Positions 55,160-64,000 of a stretch of DNA of 64,000 nucleotides are shown one piece after another. This DNA is from Alviniconcha marisindica (taxonomy: Eukaryota; Mollusca; Gastropoda; Provannidae): assembly GCA_018857735.1 (NCBI GenBank), contig JABMCL010001460.1:471001-535000 (forward strand), in the 5' to 3' direction. The position numbers and the translations under genes are program-made. Below the pieces are notes generated by a model. That model was given only the letters and a program-made list of their open reading frames with translations, searched no databases and was not told the DNA's origin. The first letter of the stretch is position 1; every line of letters starts with the position of its first letter.

Positions 55160-55515
55160 AACGAGTTTTGAATATCCACCAAAGCGGTTACAGCGCTGTT
55201 TGGTTGTTACGTGGCTGGTGCTACGTGAAACTGCTGCCGTCTCGGCGCAAGTTCTGTGTACACCATACGACCATGCACCTTCTTTCTTTTCTTTCATGGT
55301 GCTTTACATCCACAGAAACCATAAGGCTTATTAGGGACGGGCCCTGCACCAGTTTACAGTGTCACTTTATTCGAAGCCACATACGTAGGATGCAAGTGTA
55401 GTTTAACTGTAACCCGCCACCTGCACTTACGGCAGAATTACCGGGATCATTTACGTGCTACTGCGGTATCCTAGGGGTGGAACGCATACCGAAATAAGAG
55501 TCAGCACAATACTGC
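55160..55515 (+). mobile_element. Family G repeat carrying a family A insertion
   Basis: Matches 14634-14905 on both sides of the insertion: CACCAAAGCGGTTACAGCGC, GTTCTGTGTACACCATACGA on the left; GAAGCCACATACGTAGGATG, GGGATCATTTACGTGCTACT and TAGGGGTGGAACGCATACCG on the right. Confidence 0.85.
55274..55350 (-). mobile_element. 5'-truncated family A tail with TSD TGCACC
   Basis: TGCACC at 55274-55279 and 55345-55350 flanks a 65-bp insert. On the minus strand it reads as the last part of the A/B1 tail, CACCATG, then GAAAGAAAAGAAAGAA. The paralogue near 14720 has one TGCACC and no insert. Confidence 0.9.
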
Positions 55516-56094
55516 GGAAAAGTATCTTCTTCTTTCTTCTTCTTCTCTGTGCCCGCCTGTCGGTCTGTCTCCCCAAACACAAAGTTACTTACTTCCTGCC
55601 TCCCTCCCCCCTCCACAATTTCTCTCCCTCTTCTCTCTGTCTCCCTCTCTTTGTAAAGTAAACGTCTCCTTGTAAAGTAAACGTCTCCTCTTTTCCCCCT
55701 CTCTCTCCCTCTAGCTCTCTCCCCCTCTCTCTGTGTGAGCACGCCTTGTTTTGTGTGGAAATTCTCATGTATAACGTTTCATTCACTCATTGATGCCTAT
55801 ATGTATATAAATAATGCCTGTAATTTGATATATATTGATCAGTAGCTTAGCAAGGACTAGTTGCTAGACAGGTTTTTGACTGAACCTAAACTACAATCCT
55901 TGTAAAATAAAGTTTTTGGAGTTCGAGTTCTCTCTCTCTCTCACCCCCTCCCTCCTTCCCCCCTCTTTCTCTGTCTCCCTCTGTCTCTCTCCCTTTGTGC
56001 AAAGTAAACGTCTCTTCTTCTCTCTCTCTCTCTCCCCCCCCCCCCCCCCCCCCCCCCCCCAACACCCCCACCCACGTGTATGAGCGAGCACACA
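55516..56094. other. CT-rich patches and unique sequence
   Basis: CT/C-rich at 55527-55550, 55600-55740 and 55930-56060. GTAAACGTCTCCT and CTTGTAAARTAAA words recur. AT-rich unique sequence at 55760-55900. No gene recognised. Confidence 0.5.
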
Positions 56095-56400
56095 ACGACG
56101 GGCTTCTCATATTGTTAATCTTGTCGTAAGAGAGCTGTCCAAAGTGAACCCCAAGCGAAGATGCAAGCTGGCGCGAAAGTGTGGAGAATATGCACAAATT
56201 TCCATTTGCAGGCCCCGTATAGATCTAGTTGTTCTGTCAATATTGGAGTTCCTCGGAGCACGTATTACTAATGAAGAGCAGAAAAAGGGTTGGCTCGTGA
56301 CGTAATAGACGCGTGCCACACACATGTGGCCTGGGCCTTGTTAATGACGTCACTGACACGCACTGCTGGACACGAAACGGCAGCGTTCACGGTAATGTAT
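56095..56400 (-). mobile_element. Family H repeat, reverse copy
   Basis: On the minus strand the order AGTGACGTCATTAACAAGGC, ACGTCACGAGCCAACCCTTT, TTCTGCTCTTC, CTGCAAATGGAAATTTGTGC and TTCGCGCCAGCTTGCATCTT matches 48860-49330. Spacer lengths differ. Confidence 0.75.
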
Positions 56401-57179
56401 TTGCGGCTTTTAGACGTCTATTTCATTTAAAAACTCGGGGGGGGGGGGGGGGGGCAACTAGACATAAATCGATTGGAAAAAAGAAAGAAAAAAGGTCTGA
56501 TGTTTTACATTTATTTGATAAATTCCATTCCTATCAGTGTTTCTTCGCTCGGGCCCATTATGATCATTAAGCAAAGCAACCCCCCTTGCGTTGAAGAAGA
56601 AGGCATCTCTCTCCTCCCCCCCCCCCCCCCCCCCCCCCCCATCTTTTTCCGCTGACCCACATTATCCATAGTCAAGTAGAGATTTAGATGAATGGGGGAA
56701 AAAAAGCTTTTGCACTCTGTTTGTCCGTGCACAGCGGTATGGAGACATGTTATGCGCTAGCCATCTGTTTAGAGCTGCTGTGCCAACAACAGTTCGGGTC
56801 GGGGGAGACTTCAGAGGAAGTGGGGGGGGGGGGGGGGGGGGGTGATTTAGAGGGCGACAGGTCCAGTGTAGATTTAGGCGTAAACAGCGCGCTTATCGAC
56901 CTTCCGTCTCTCCACGCCGCGATGATTTACAGGGTGAAGACGCAAACTGCGGCGGCCGGGCCAGTTGACAGCGTTTCACCTTATTTTATGCTGTTAAACT
57001 TTCGTCACATAATTGATTCGGGGGTGTTGAGGGAGCAGAGAGGGATGAGGGTATCGATAGCCCGCCTTGAGTCACCTTACAGCCGTGATGAGAAAGAGAG
57101 AGAGGGGCGAGCAATAACATCGTGTGGCGCGGCGGATGGGGGGCGGCCGCTGACACAGGCGTCGGACTTTCAGAGTTTG
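56401..57179. other. Unique sequence with G and C runs, possible conserved non-coding DNA
   Basis: G run 56438-56453, C run 56617-56640 and G run 56821-56842. CpG-rich unique DNA at 56880-57170 contains TCGTCACATAATTGATTCGG with homeodomain-like words. A 170-codon frame (56688-57200) has no recognisable domain. Confidence 0.45.
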
Positions 57180-58120
57180 GAGAGATGGTCCTTCTGTTGA
57201 GATTTATTGGTCTTTCGGTTTCGATTTTGGAAGGGTGACCTGTCTAGATTCTGGAGGGGTGGTCCTTTTGTTGAGATTTATTGGTCTTTCGGTTTAGATT
57301 TTGGAAGGGTGACCTGTCTGTTTAGATTCTGGAGGTATGGTCCTTCTGTTGAGATTTATTGGTCTTTCGGTTTAGATTTTGGAAGGGTGACCTGTCTGTT
57401 TAGATTCTGGAGGTATGGTCCTTCTGTTGAGATTTATTGGTCTTTCGGTTTAGATTTTGGAAGGGTGACCTGTCTGTTTAGATTCTGGAGGTATGGTCCT
57501 TCTGTTGAGATTTAGGGGTCTTTCTGTTTAGATTTTGGAAGGGTGACCCATCTGTTTAGATTCTGGAGGGATGGTCCTTCTGTTTAGATTTTGGAAGGGT
57601 GACCTGTCTGTTTAGATTCTGGTGAGATGGTCCTTCTGGGGATGGCGGGGCGGCTTTCTGTTTAGAGTTTGAAAGGGTGACCTGTCTGTTTAGATTCTGG
57701 AGGGATGGTCCTTCTGTTTAGGGCGGTTGGGGTGGCCGCTGACGTAGCGTTTGACTTGACGTTAGATTTTGGAGATATGATTCTTCAGTTTAGATTTGGG
57801 GAAGGGGGTGGGGCGTCTGTCTATTTAGATTTTGGAGGGTGGCCTGTCTGTTCAGATTTGGAGGGAATCATCCCGTTTAAATTGGGATGGGGTGGCAGTG
57901 GTGGTGCGGGTCTTTCTAGTTATATATTTCGAGGGGTGATCAGTCTGTTCAGACTGTGGAGAGATGATCCATATAATCATTTAAATTTTGGAGGTGTGAG
58001 CTTTCTGTCTAGATTTTGGAGGGGCGATAGACTCTGTTTAGATTTTGAGGAGTTACCTCTCTGTTTAGATTTCCGCGGGGTGATAGACTTTCTGTTTAGG
58101 TTTTGGAGAAGAGACCTTTC
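57180..58120. repeat. 78-bp minisatellite grading into degenerate copies
   Basis: Unit: TTGAGATTTATTGGTCTTTC, GGTTTAGATTTTGGAAGGGT, GACCTGTCTGTTTAGATTCT, GGAGGTATGGTCCTTCTG. Four near-identical units lie at 57180-57515, then shorter and diverged copies of GTTTAGATTYTGGA to about 58110. 78 is a multiple of three, so a + frame stays open through the homogeneous part; no function inferred. Confidence 0.93.
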
Positions 58121-58382
58121 TCCTTAGTCACAGGTGGTTTCTCTTGATGCTGATTCTGACTGTTGTAACTTGTGTCATCAGGACCAGTCGGGTTTCGGTT
58201 AGTACCGTGGACACAAACTTAACCCCGACCCGTCTGTAGACGATGATGTCGACTGTGAAACGATTAGATACTATACGTTTTGAGCGCCTTGTCCTTTACC
58301 TTGTTTCTTTTCCGTCTGCACCGTCGAGCAGGAAGCTTGTGCAGCCTTCTTGAAGGTCCAGCTGTCCCAGTTAACTGTGCCA
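58121..58382. other. Unique sequence
   Basis: Nothing recognised. Confidence 0.5.
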
Positions 58383-58765
58383 GAGCTTAGGGGCTGTGTG
58401 AATGAGTGGAGGTGGCCGTCCTGAACACTGAACTTGAAAACTGACAGAGCTGCCGAGCTGTGTGAAAGTCAAGTGGCCGTCCTGGGCTCCCCCCGTCCCT
58501 AGTAGTCCGTATGGTCTCTGTGGACGTAAAGCAACACTGAGCTTGAAAACTGACAGAGCTGCCGAGCTGTGTGAAAGACGAGGTGGCCGTCCTGGGCTCC
58601 CCGTCCCAAATAGTCCTTATGGTCTCTGCGGACGTAAAGCAGCACTGAGCTTGAACACTTGACAGTCAGAGCTCAGGAGCTGTGTGGAAGTCGAGGTGGC
58701 CGTCCTGGGCCCCCCGTCCCTAATAGTCCCTGTGGTGCCTGTGGACGGGAAAGCAGCATTGAACT
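58383..58765 (+). mobile_element. Family A tandem array, four units
   Basis: Starts near 58383, 58447, 58556 and 58668. The first is internally deleted. Units 2 and 3 share the private head GAGCTGCCGAGCTGTGTGAA and junction TTGAAAACTGACA, showing local duplication. Confidence 0.9.
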
Positions 58766-58795
58766 TAAACGGCTAGAACGAAGCGGAACCAGTGT

Positions 58796-59106
58796 TGAGC
58801 CGGTTTGGCCTAGCGGTAACTGTAAGGCCACGTCGGTTCGATACCCTGCTTCGGCTCTCCCGTCTCTTCAAAAGTTGTCGTTTATGGACACCGTCTTGTG
58901 ACTTTGCTCCTTACAATTAACGAAGCATTGAAATGGCTCACGTCGCTACCCATCGTAATGCAGAAATCGTCCAGGTGCTGACAGCGTAGCGTTAGGTATA
59001 GTCTCTCCACCCCTCACCCTCCACCCCTCCCACCGCCCCCACCTCCCATGGATCTCGGTCCCCGCCAGCACCTCTTCGGAGACGACTCGGTGTTAACTAA
59101 GTGTAA
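58796..59106 (+). mobile_element. SINE B2, full length
   Basis: A box TGGCCTAGCGG (58805-58815), B box GGTTCGATACC (58835-58845) with a shortened spacer, body with GTTTATGGACACCGTCTTGT, C-rich linker, and B2 tail ATCTCGGTCCCCGCCAGCAC plus CTTCGGAGACGACTCGGTGT. Confidence 0.92.
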
Positions 59107-59162
59107 CGAACGTAAAGCAGCTTGCATAGCTTGTTGAGCTCAGACTTTGGAACGGTAAGCTT

Positions 59163-59277
59163 CACAGAGTGGAGAGCTTTGCCAAACAAGGGACGCAGAG
59201 TGCTTGAAGCTTGGCACAGAGTGGAGAGCTTTGCCAAACAAGGGACGCAGAGTGCTTGAAGCTTGGCACAGAGTGAC
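59163..59277. repeat. 52-bp tandem repeat, 2.2 copies
   Basis: CACAGAGTGGAGAGCTTTGC with CAAACAAGGGACGCAGAGTG and CTTGAAGCTTGG repeats exactly at 59163 and 59215. Confidence 0.95.
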
Positions 59278-59361
59278 TCGGTGAGATTTCGCTGCTAGCC
59301 TTTCTTTTAACCATAACACTTTTTCGTCCAGGAAAAAAATGCATTTTTGTGATCGTTTGTT

Positions 59362-59363
59362 CA

Positions 59364-59398
<35 letters not shown>

Positions 59399-59407
59399 CC
59401 ACGCACG

Positions 59408-59455
<48 letters not shown>

Positions 59456-59456
59456 G
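59362..59456. repeat. (CGCA)n(CA)n microsatellite
   Basis: CGCA tetramer repeat followed by a CA repeat. Confidence 0.97.
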
Positions 59457-59494
59457 GCTTACTCGTTTCGCAAGACTGTTATTCGCTTTCTTTT

Positions 59495-59635
59495 TGCGGG
59501 TGATTTTGGTGACTTGTGTTTTGGACTGGTGTTGAAGGATTTTTTTTGAATGTGTCATATGCCCTCAGGTGACCCTGGTCGCGTGACCTCAAGGGGTGGG
59601 GGGTGGGGCTTTTAAAATCCAAGAACCAACATACC
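59495..59635 (+). mobile_element. Family J, best copy
   Basis: GGTGACTTGTGTTTTGGACT, GGTGTTGAAGGATTTTTTTT, CTCAGGTGACCCTGGTCGCG, GGCTTTTAAAATCCAAGAAC and CAACATACC. Diverged relatives at 12305, 14330, 18945 and 32525. Confidence 0.65.
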
Positions 59636-59912
59636 TCCGGCGCCTGTCGTTGGTCGGCTATGGTGTGTGTGTGTGTGTGTGTGTGTGCCCCAGCTTCTGG
59701 CCAGTGACGACATCTGGCGCGGTGGCAACAAACCAAGTTGCAGAAGACTTTTCAAGTAGATTAATATTTAAGGCGGCGCTTTATTGTGTCAGCTGTCGGG
59801 GCGGCATTGTGCAAGCGTATGAAGTGTATTATCAAGGGCGATGTTTCGCTTCGCTCCGGAGCACGCGCGTTTTGTGTTATTCACTCCGCACCACCAGCAA
59901 CTCAGATTAGCT

Positions 59913-59945
<33 letters not shown>

Positions 59946-60093
59946 CACGCGTCATAGTGTAATATCGAACTGGTGATATTTTGGCTCCTGGTAAAACAAG
60001 GACTGTTGCCAGATAAAGAAAATGCAGTCGTTTGTCTTATTGTGTAAATTTTAAAAAGTTAAATGATAGTCAGACTTTAGTGTGTGTGTGTGT

Positions 60094-60143
<50 letters not shown>

Positions 60144-60171
60144 GATGTGTGTGTGTGTGTGCGAGAGAGAA
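59636..60171. other. Unique sequence with CT and GT repeats
   Basis: GT tract 59662-59686, CT tract 59911-59939 and GT tract 60080-60162. No gene recognised. Confidence 0.6.
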
Positions 60172-60645
60172 GAGGGAAGGAATTGGGGGGGGGGAAGAAA
60201 GGGGGGCCCAACCCCCAAGAGGCGGGATCCAGGAGGTTGGTGTTCATAGCAGGCACTGCTGCTAGTTGGTCAGCCACCAAGAAAGTACCTCCCTTAACTG
60301 CTGAAGTTAACTAGCTGGATCGTTTTGTCTGAAGCAGTTAGAGTGATTGTGTTTATTTTTTGGGCGGGTACAAATTTGTTATAAAAACGGGTCAAAACTG
60401 TTGCCCATAGTCGCTAACTTTCCCCCCAGGTGATACGAGTTAATTAGTGGCAGCAGCAGAGTCATATTGCCCATCGTACATGGAACAAATGAGGTATGGG
60501 GGGAGATGGTGGTGGTGGGGGGGGGGGGCTTGAAGAAAACGACAGCTGTACTCGTAGTCTAGGCTGTAATCTCTGCATTGTTTGAGGCAACTTCTCATAC
60601 TTCTGGTGTACACCGCAATGTGGCCGACACGGAAGAGATAAGGGC

Positions 60646-60649
<4 letters not shown>
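60172..60649. other. Unique sequence with G-rich patches
   Basis: G-rich patches 60185-60207 and 60500-60528. Nothing coding recognised. Confidence 0.5.

Positions 60650-60692
<43 letters not shown>
60650..60692. repeat. (AT)n microsatellite
   Basis: TA repeat of about 20 units. Confidence 0.95.
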
Positions 60693-60694
<2 letters not shown>

Positions 60695-60814
60695 CCTGGT
60701 GTGTGTGGCTGCTCTTCAACCCGGGCACGTCAAAATCAATAACTTACTTACTTACCGCCGTATGCCATATCACAATAGAAAGCTCCTGTGTGTCGGATCT
60801 CCACCAGCGCGTAA

Positions 60815-60876
<62 letters not shown>

Positions 60877-60947
60877 GTGTGTGCGCGCGCGTGCGTGCGT
60901 GCGTGCGTGGTGCGTGTGTGTTGTGTGTGTGTGTGTGTGTTGTGTGT

Positions 60948-60986
<39 letters not shown>

Positions 60987-61120
60987 TGTGTGTTGTGTGT
61001 GTGAGTGTGCTGGTGCCGTGCGTGTAGTGAGTGGTGTGTGTGTGTGTGTGTGTGTGTTGTGTGGTGGTGTTGTTGTGTGTGTGCCGTGTGTGGCGTGTTG
61101 TGAGTGAGTGAGTGAGTGAG

Positions 61121-61164
<44 letters not shown>

Positions 61165-61260
61165 TGTGAGTGAGTGCGTGCGTGGGTGTTCGTGCGTGTA
61201 GGGCCGTGCCCCCACCTCCCCCCCCCCCCACCCCCCCCACCCCCACCCCCACCCCGCCTG
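60815..61260. repeat. ~440-bp GT/CG/GTGAG/GTGCG compound tract with C-rich end
   Basis: GT runs with GG and TT slips (60817-61100), GAGT and GTGC tetramers (61102-61190), then a C-rich tract (61206-61258). It supports frames of 130-170 codons on both strands, which are artefacts. Confidence 0.96.
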
Positions 61261-62020
61261 TTCAAAACAGAACAGGGATTAAACCGGCTGATTTCTGTCG
61301 TCAGTGTGACCGCCGCTGTCGGAGGCGTTTTGTTCGACGGCCGCTTTTGATAGACCCTGGGCGGCGGGCGAGTATTGTCATGCTGATGATGCCGCCCTGC
61401 GTGCTATTGTGCGCTGCCGGCTGGCAGGCGTTGGCCATACCCAGGCCCGGGAAATGCGACCAGGGAATCCGCTTGTCGTCGTTTTGTGTGTGTGTGTGTG
61501 TGTGTGGCAGTGGTAGTGCTTGTGGCAGTCGCAGTCGCTCACAGTCACAGGTGCGATGTCGTCAGTTTGACACTCGCCAGGACAGTGACCTGTGCAATTG
61601 AATTGATAGGTGTGTCGCCCTCCCCACCCCCACCCTCTGTTTCCCTCCCTTCCCCCCCCCCCTTCTTTTTTCTTCCCGTCCTTATTCTTCGCGGGGTGGG
61701 GGGGGGGGGAGGTGGGAGGGGGGGGGGGGTTGAGGTGGAATGAGTGAGGAGGTGGTGGGTGACTCTGTAGGATTGTGTTAACAAGTCCCCATGAACAGGC
61801 CGTGGGGTTTGTTTTGAGGCGGAGTGGAGTGCATATGTATGGGCTTTTCCGAGTGCATAAATACCATCTTGTTGAACTGAACTGAACTGTTCCAGGAAGG
61901 AAAGGAAACAAATCAGCAGGGGCAGAAAGATGCTTGATATTTAACACCTGATTAACCAACCGTAAAATAGCATCTCGACACCCCCCTCCCCATGCCATTC
62001 TAAAAGAGGGAGGGGGGGAG
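61261..62020. other. Unique sequence with C- and G-rich patches
   Basis: Unique at 61261-61480. In one + frame 61379-61396 reads HADDAA, which is not enough to call a reverse transcriptase. C-rich 61618-61672 and G-rich 61695-61732 patches follow. Confidence 0.5.
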
Positions 62021-62029
62021 AGAGGGGGT

Positions 62030-62096
<67 letters not shown>

Positions 62097-62139
62097 TACT
62101 ATTACGTAGAGGGAGAGAGGGAGAGTACCTAGCACTGTG

Positions 62140-62190
<51 letters not shown>
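62021..62190. repeat. Two (AG)n tracts
   Basis: AG runs at 62033-62094 and 62145-62188, separated by ~50 bp of unique sequence. Confidence 0.96.
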
Positions 62191-62936
62191 TTGGATAATT
62201 CTTGGATGCGTGATACTCGGCAAGATCACTGGCATCATTTGCTTACTTGCTCTCAGTTTTGGAAATGGGTCAATGTCTGAACAAATCGATTTTTGATTTA
62301 AAGACAGAATTGGGAAAGGTAAGTTGTAAGGGTTTATAGTCGTAGCCTTGTGAGGGTTTATGATGATGTAATCTCGGTATCTGAGAAATTGCTTTGCCAA
62401 CCCCGCCCCTCCCCTTCCCCTCCTCCCCGTTTGATGAAGGACTGCCAGGCTGCACCCATTTTTTGCACCCAGCCTTCCCACCTGGGGGGTTTCAAATGTG
62501 TACTCCACTCTAAACCTTGTCTCTCTTCCATCCCTCCTCCCTCCCCCCGTAGTTCCCCCCTCCTCTGTATCTCTGTACGCACTTACTAGTTTGATGGGCC
62601 AGTTTTGTGTTTTTTGCTTGTTTTTTGCGATGCCGGTGTGGACTACATGTAGGTGATGTGCACATAACCGTTTCACGCTTTGCTTCGCTTCACTGCCTCA
62701 AAGACTCTTCTGTCAGTGTCAGTTTTGCAACGCATTGTCTGGAAAATAGCACAGGAACTCCCGCTAGATTTCTCTCCACCACCACGCTTTTTTCTTCTTC
62801 TTGTTTTTTTAAACCCACACGTGGAGAAGAGTCTTTGCCCGCACCCACTACGGGGTCCTCGCTTGTCTGAGGTTTTATTCCCCGAGTAATTCAAACATTT
62901 ACCGCTCCCTCTGTGTGCTTATTGTCTGTCTGTGTC

Positions 62937-62937
<1 letters not shown>
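62191..62937. other. Unique sequence, no gene recognised
   Basis: C/T-rich patch 62398-62430. Frames on both strands have no recognisable domain. Confidence 0.5.
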
Positions 62938-62990
<53 letters not shown>

Positions 62991-63069
62991 CGCGCTTGTG
63001 TGTGATGGTGTGTGTGTGTGGGGTGTGTGTGTGTGTGGTGTGTGTGTGTTGTGGTGTTCTGTTTTGCAC

Positions 63070-63134
<65 letters not shown>
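62938..63134. repeat. (GT)n and (CA)n in opposite phase
   Basis: GT repeats (62939-62988 and 62999-63050) followed after ~25 bp by a CA repeat (63075-63134). The two are complementary, so the single strand can fold into a long hairpin. Confidence 0.96.
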
Positions 63135-63136
<2 letters not shown>

Positions 63137-63489
63137 CCGCTTCTTCTTACAGTAATACTACAATAACACAGACTGACAGCCCCAGATACCGAGAGGCATG
63201 GACTTTCTCAACCGGCTCCTGTAGTCTACTCTTAGACTACTAGACTTCGCGAGTTCGTCACCAAACACCCGTGACCCTCTTGACTCGGCCAACCGATCCG
63301 GATCGCGTCCTTGCTGACCTCCTCTCGCGCTCCCGTTGGTTTAGGTCAAAGACTAGTCCCCCCCCCCCCCCCCCAATCCCACCCCCACCCAAACAGACTC
63401 CCACCCTACCCCACGAGGAGTCGTTATCCAAACTTTGGTCCGGTTTTTTTCTCTCGCGTCAGTCCGTGCGAACAAAGCGCGAATCCGTG
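63135..63489. other. Unique sequence with a poly(C) run
   Basis: C run 63358-63374. Nothing else recognised. Confidence 0.5.
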
Positions 63490-63689
63490 ACCGTTAAGTC
63501 TGATCATCACAGTTCAGGAGCTGTGTGAGAGTCGAGGTGGCCGGCCTGGGCTGTCCGTCCTAACGAGCCTTCTGGTTTCCGTGGACGTAAAGCTATATTG
63601 AACCATGCTTCGGCATTGGTCTCAGCTTGTCCCTAATAATATGTCAACCGACATCCGAGGACGTTAAGCAACACAACCGAACCGTTAAG
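63490..63689 (+). mobile_element. Family D element, full length, probable 9-bp TSD
   Basis: ACCGTTAAG occurs at 63490-63498 and 63681-63689. Between them CAGTTCAGGAGCTGTGTGAG to GAGGACGTTAAGCAACAC includes both tail modules and the GAACCATGCTTCGGCATTGG block. Confidence 0.88.
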
Positions 63690-63842
63690 CCTCACTTAGT
63701 CACTGGCCGGTGTCTCACGCAGTCAGGGGAACGTTGCGTCAGGTGTCGTCGTGTTACTGTTATGTGTAGACGTTGCTGAAAGGCAAAGGGACTGACGGCA
63801 CGCTAATAGAACGTAATGGAAGTTTTTGTAGCTCTTTGGCAA
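63690..63842. other. Unique sequence
   Basis: Nothing recognised. Confidence 0.5.
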
Positions 63843-64000
63843 CAGAGCTCAGGAGCTGTGTGTGAAAATGAAAGTCGAGGTGGCCGTCCTGGGTCCCTAA
63901 TAATCCTTCATATGGTCCCTTTGGCCGTAATGCTAATAATAATAAATGCATTTCTAATGCGCCCAATCCCTCTATGATTAGACGTGTGTGAGGCTCAAAG
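63843..64000 (+). mobile_element. Family A element joined to a (TAA)n family E-type tail, cut by window end
   Basis: GAGCTCAGGAGCTGTGTG with an inserted TGAAAATGAAAG, then GGCCGTCCTGGGTCCCTAAT and CCCTTTGGCCGTAATGC, passing straight into TAATAATAATAAATGCATTT and CTAATGCGCCCAATCC. The junction may be a chimera or an insertion into an older element. The right part continues beyond the window. Confidence 0.7.

Noticed and set aside
61379..61460. HADDAAL, reminiscent of a reverse transcriptase YADD motif; another frame gives a signal-peptide-like MLMMPPCVLLCAAG start
   Set aside because: No neighbouring RT motifs, and both readings use the same short stretch in different frames; chance is likely.
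61378..62676. 432-codon frame on -
   Set aside because: Runs through AG, C and G repeats and unrelated unique DNA; no domain recognised.

Overview
This window looks like non-coding nuclear DNA of an animal. A marine invertebrate, most plausibly a gastropod mollusc, is my best guess. It rests on dense long GT/AG/CACG microsatellites, many short interspersed repeats and a mosaic of CpG-rich and CpG-poor DNA; I see no diagnostic gene. I found no protein-coding gene, rRNA, functional tRNA, CRISPR array or bacterial-style operon that I can defend. The long open frames are by-products of simple-sequence repeats or minisatellites. The window is probably intergenic or deep intronic. Two places (about 9.1-10.2 kb and 47.1-47.4 kb) could be promoter or 5' non-coding exons on the + strand.

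The content is dominated by repeat families that I reconstructed by comparing copies within the window. Family A is a ~95 bp SINE-like element without Pol III boxes, with 20 or more copies. Family B is a ~300 bp tRNA-derived SINE with A and B boxes, with two alternative 3' tails (B1 and B2). Family D is a ~165 bp compound relative of A. Families E, F, G, H, J and K are further dispersed pieces. Perfect direct repeats of 6-12 bp flank several A and D copies, and a filled/empty paralogue pair exists at 55.3 kb versus 14.7 kb. A and B1 share the same 3' tail, as expected if one LINE machinery moves both.

Layout. 1-10 kb: unique CpG-rich DNA, G/C runs, a 32-bp minisatellite and several A/D insertions, ending in a possible promoter/5' exon. 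10.3-16.9 kb: AT-richer, CpG-poor block with an internally expanded B2 SINE. 17-27 kb: AG-repeat duplication, a foldback built from family F, a 92-bp minisatellite and a 76-nt RNA-like hairpin. 27.7-33.4 kb: dense SINE cluster, including A elements that have become a tandem array and a nested D insertion. 33.4-41 kb: microsatellites and a 59-bp array. 41-44.2 kb: two adjoining minisatellites, a 66-bp array and a doubtful retrotransposon remnant. 44.2-53 kb: microsatellites, possible 5' exon, B2 SINE, family H copies and an 84-bp array. 53.5-58.1 kb: a higher-order array with a 62-bp array nested inside, a family G copy carrying an A insertion, and a 78-bp array. 58.4-64 kb: more A, B2 and D copies and very long GT/CG tracts.

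No set of genes acts together here. The main process recorded is retroposition of short elements by shared-tail recognition, followed by local amplification of some of them into satellites. All percentages and copy counts are by eye.
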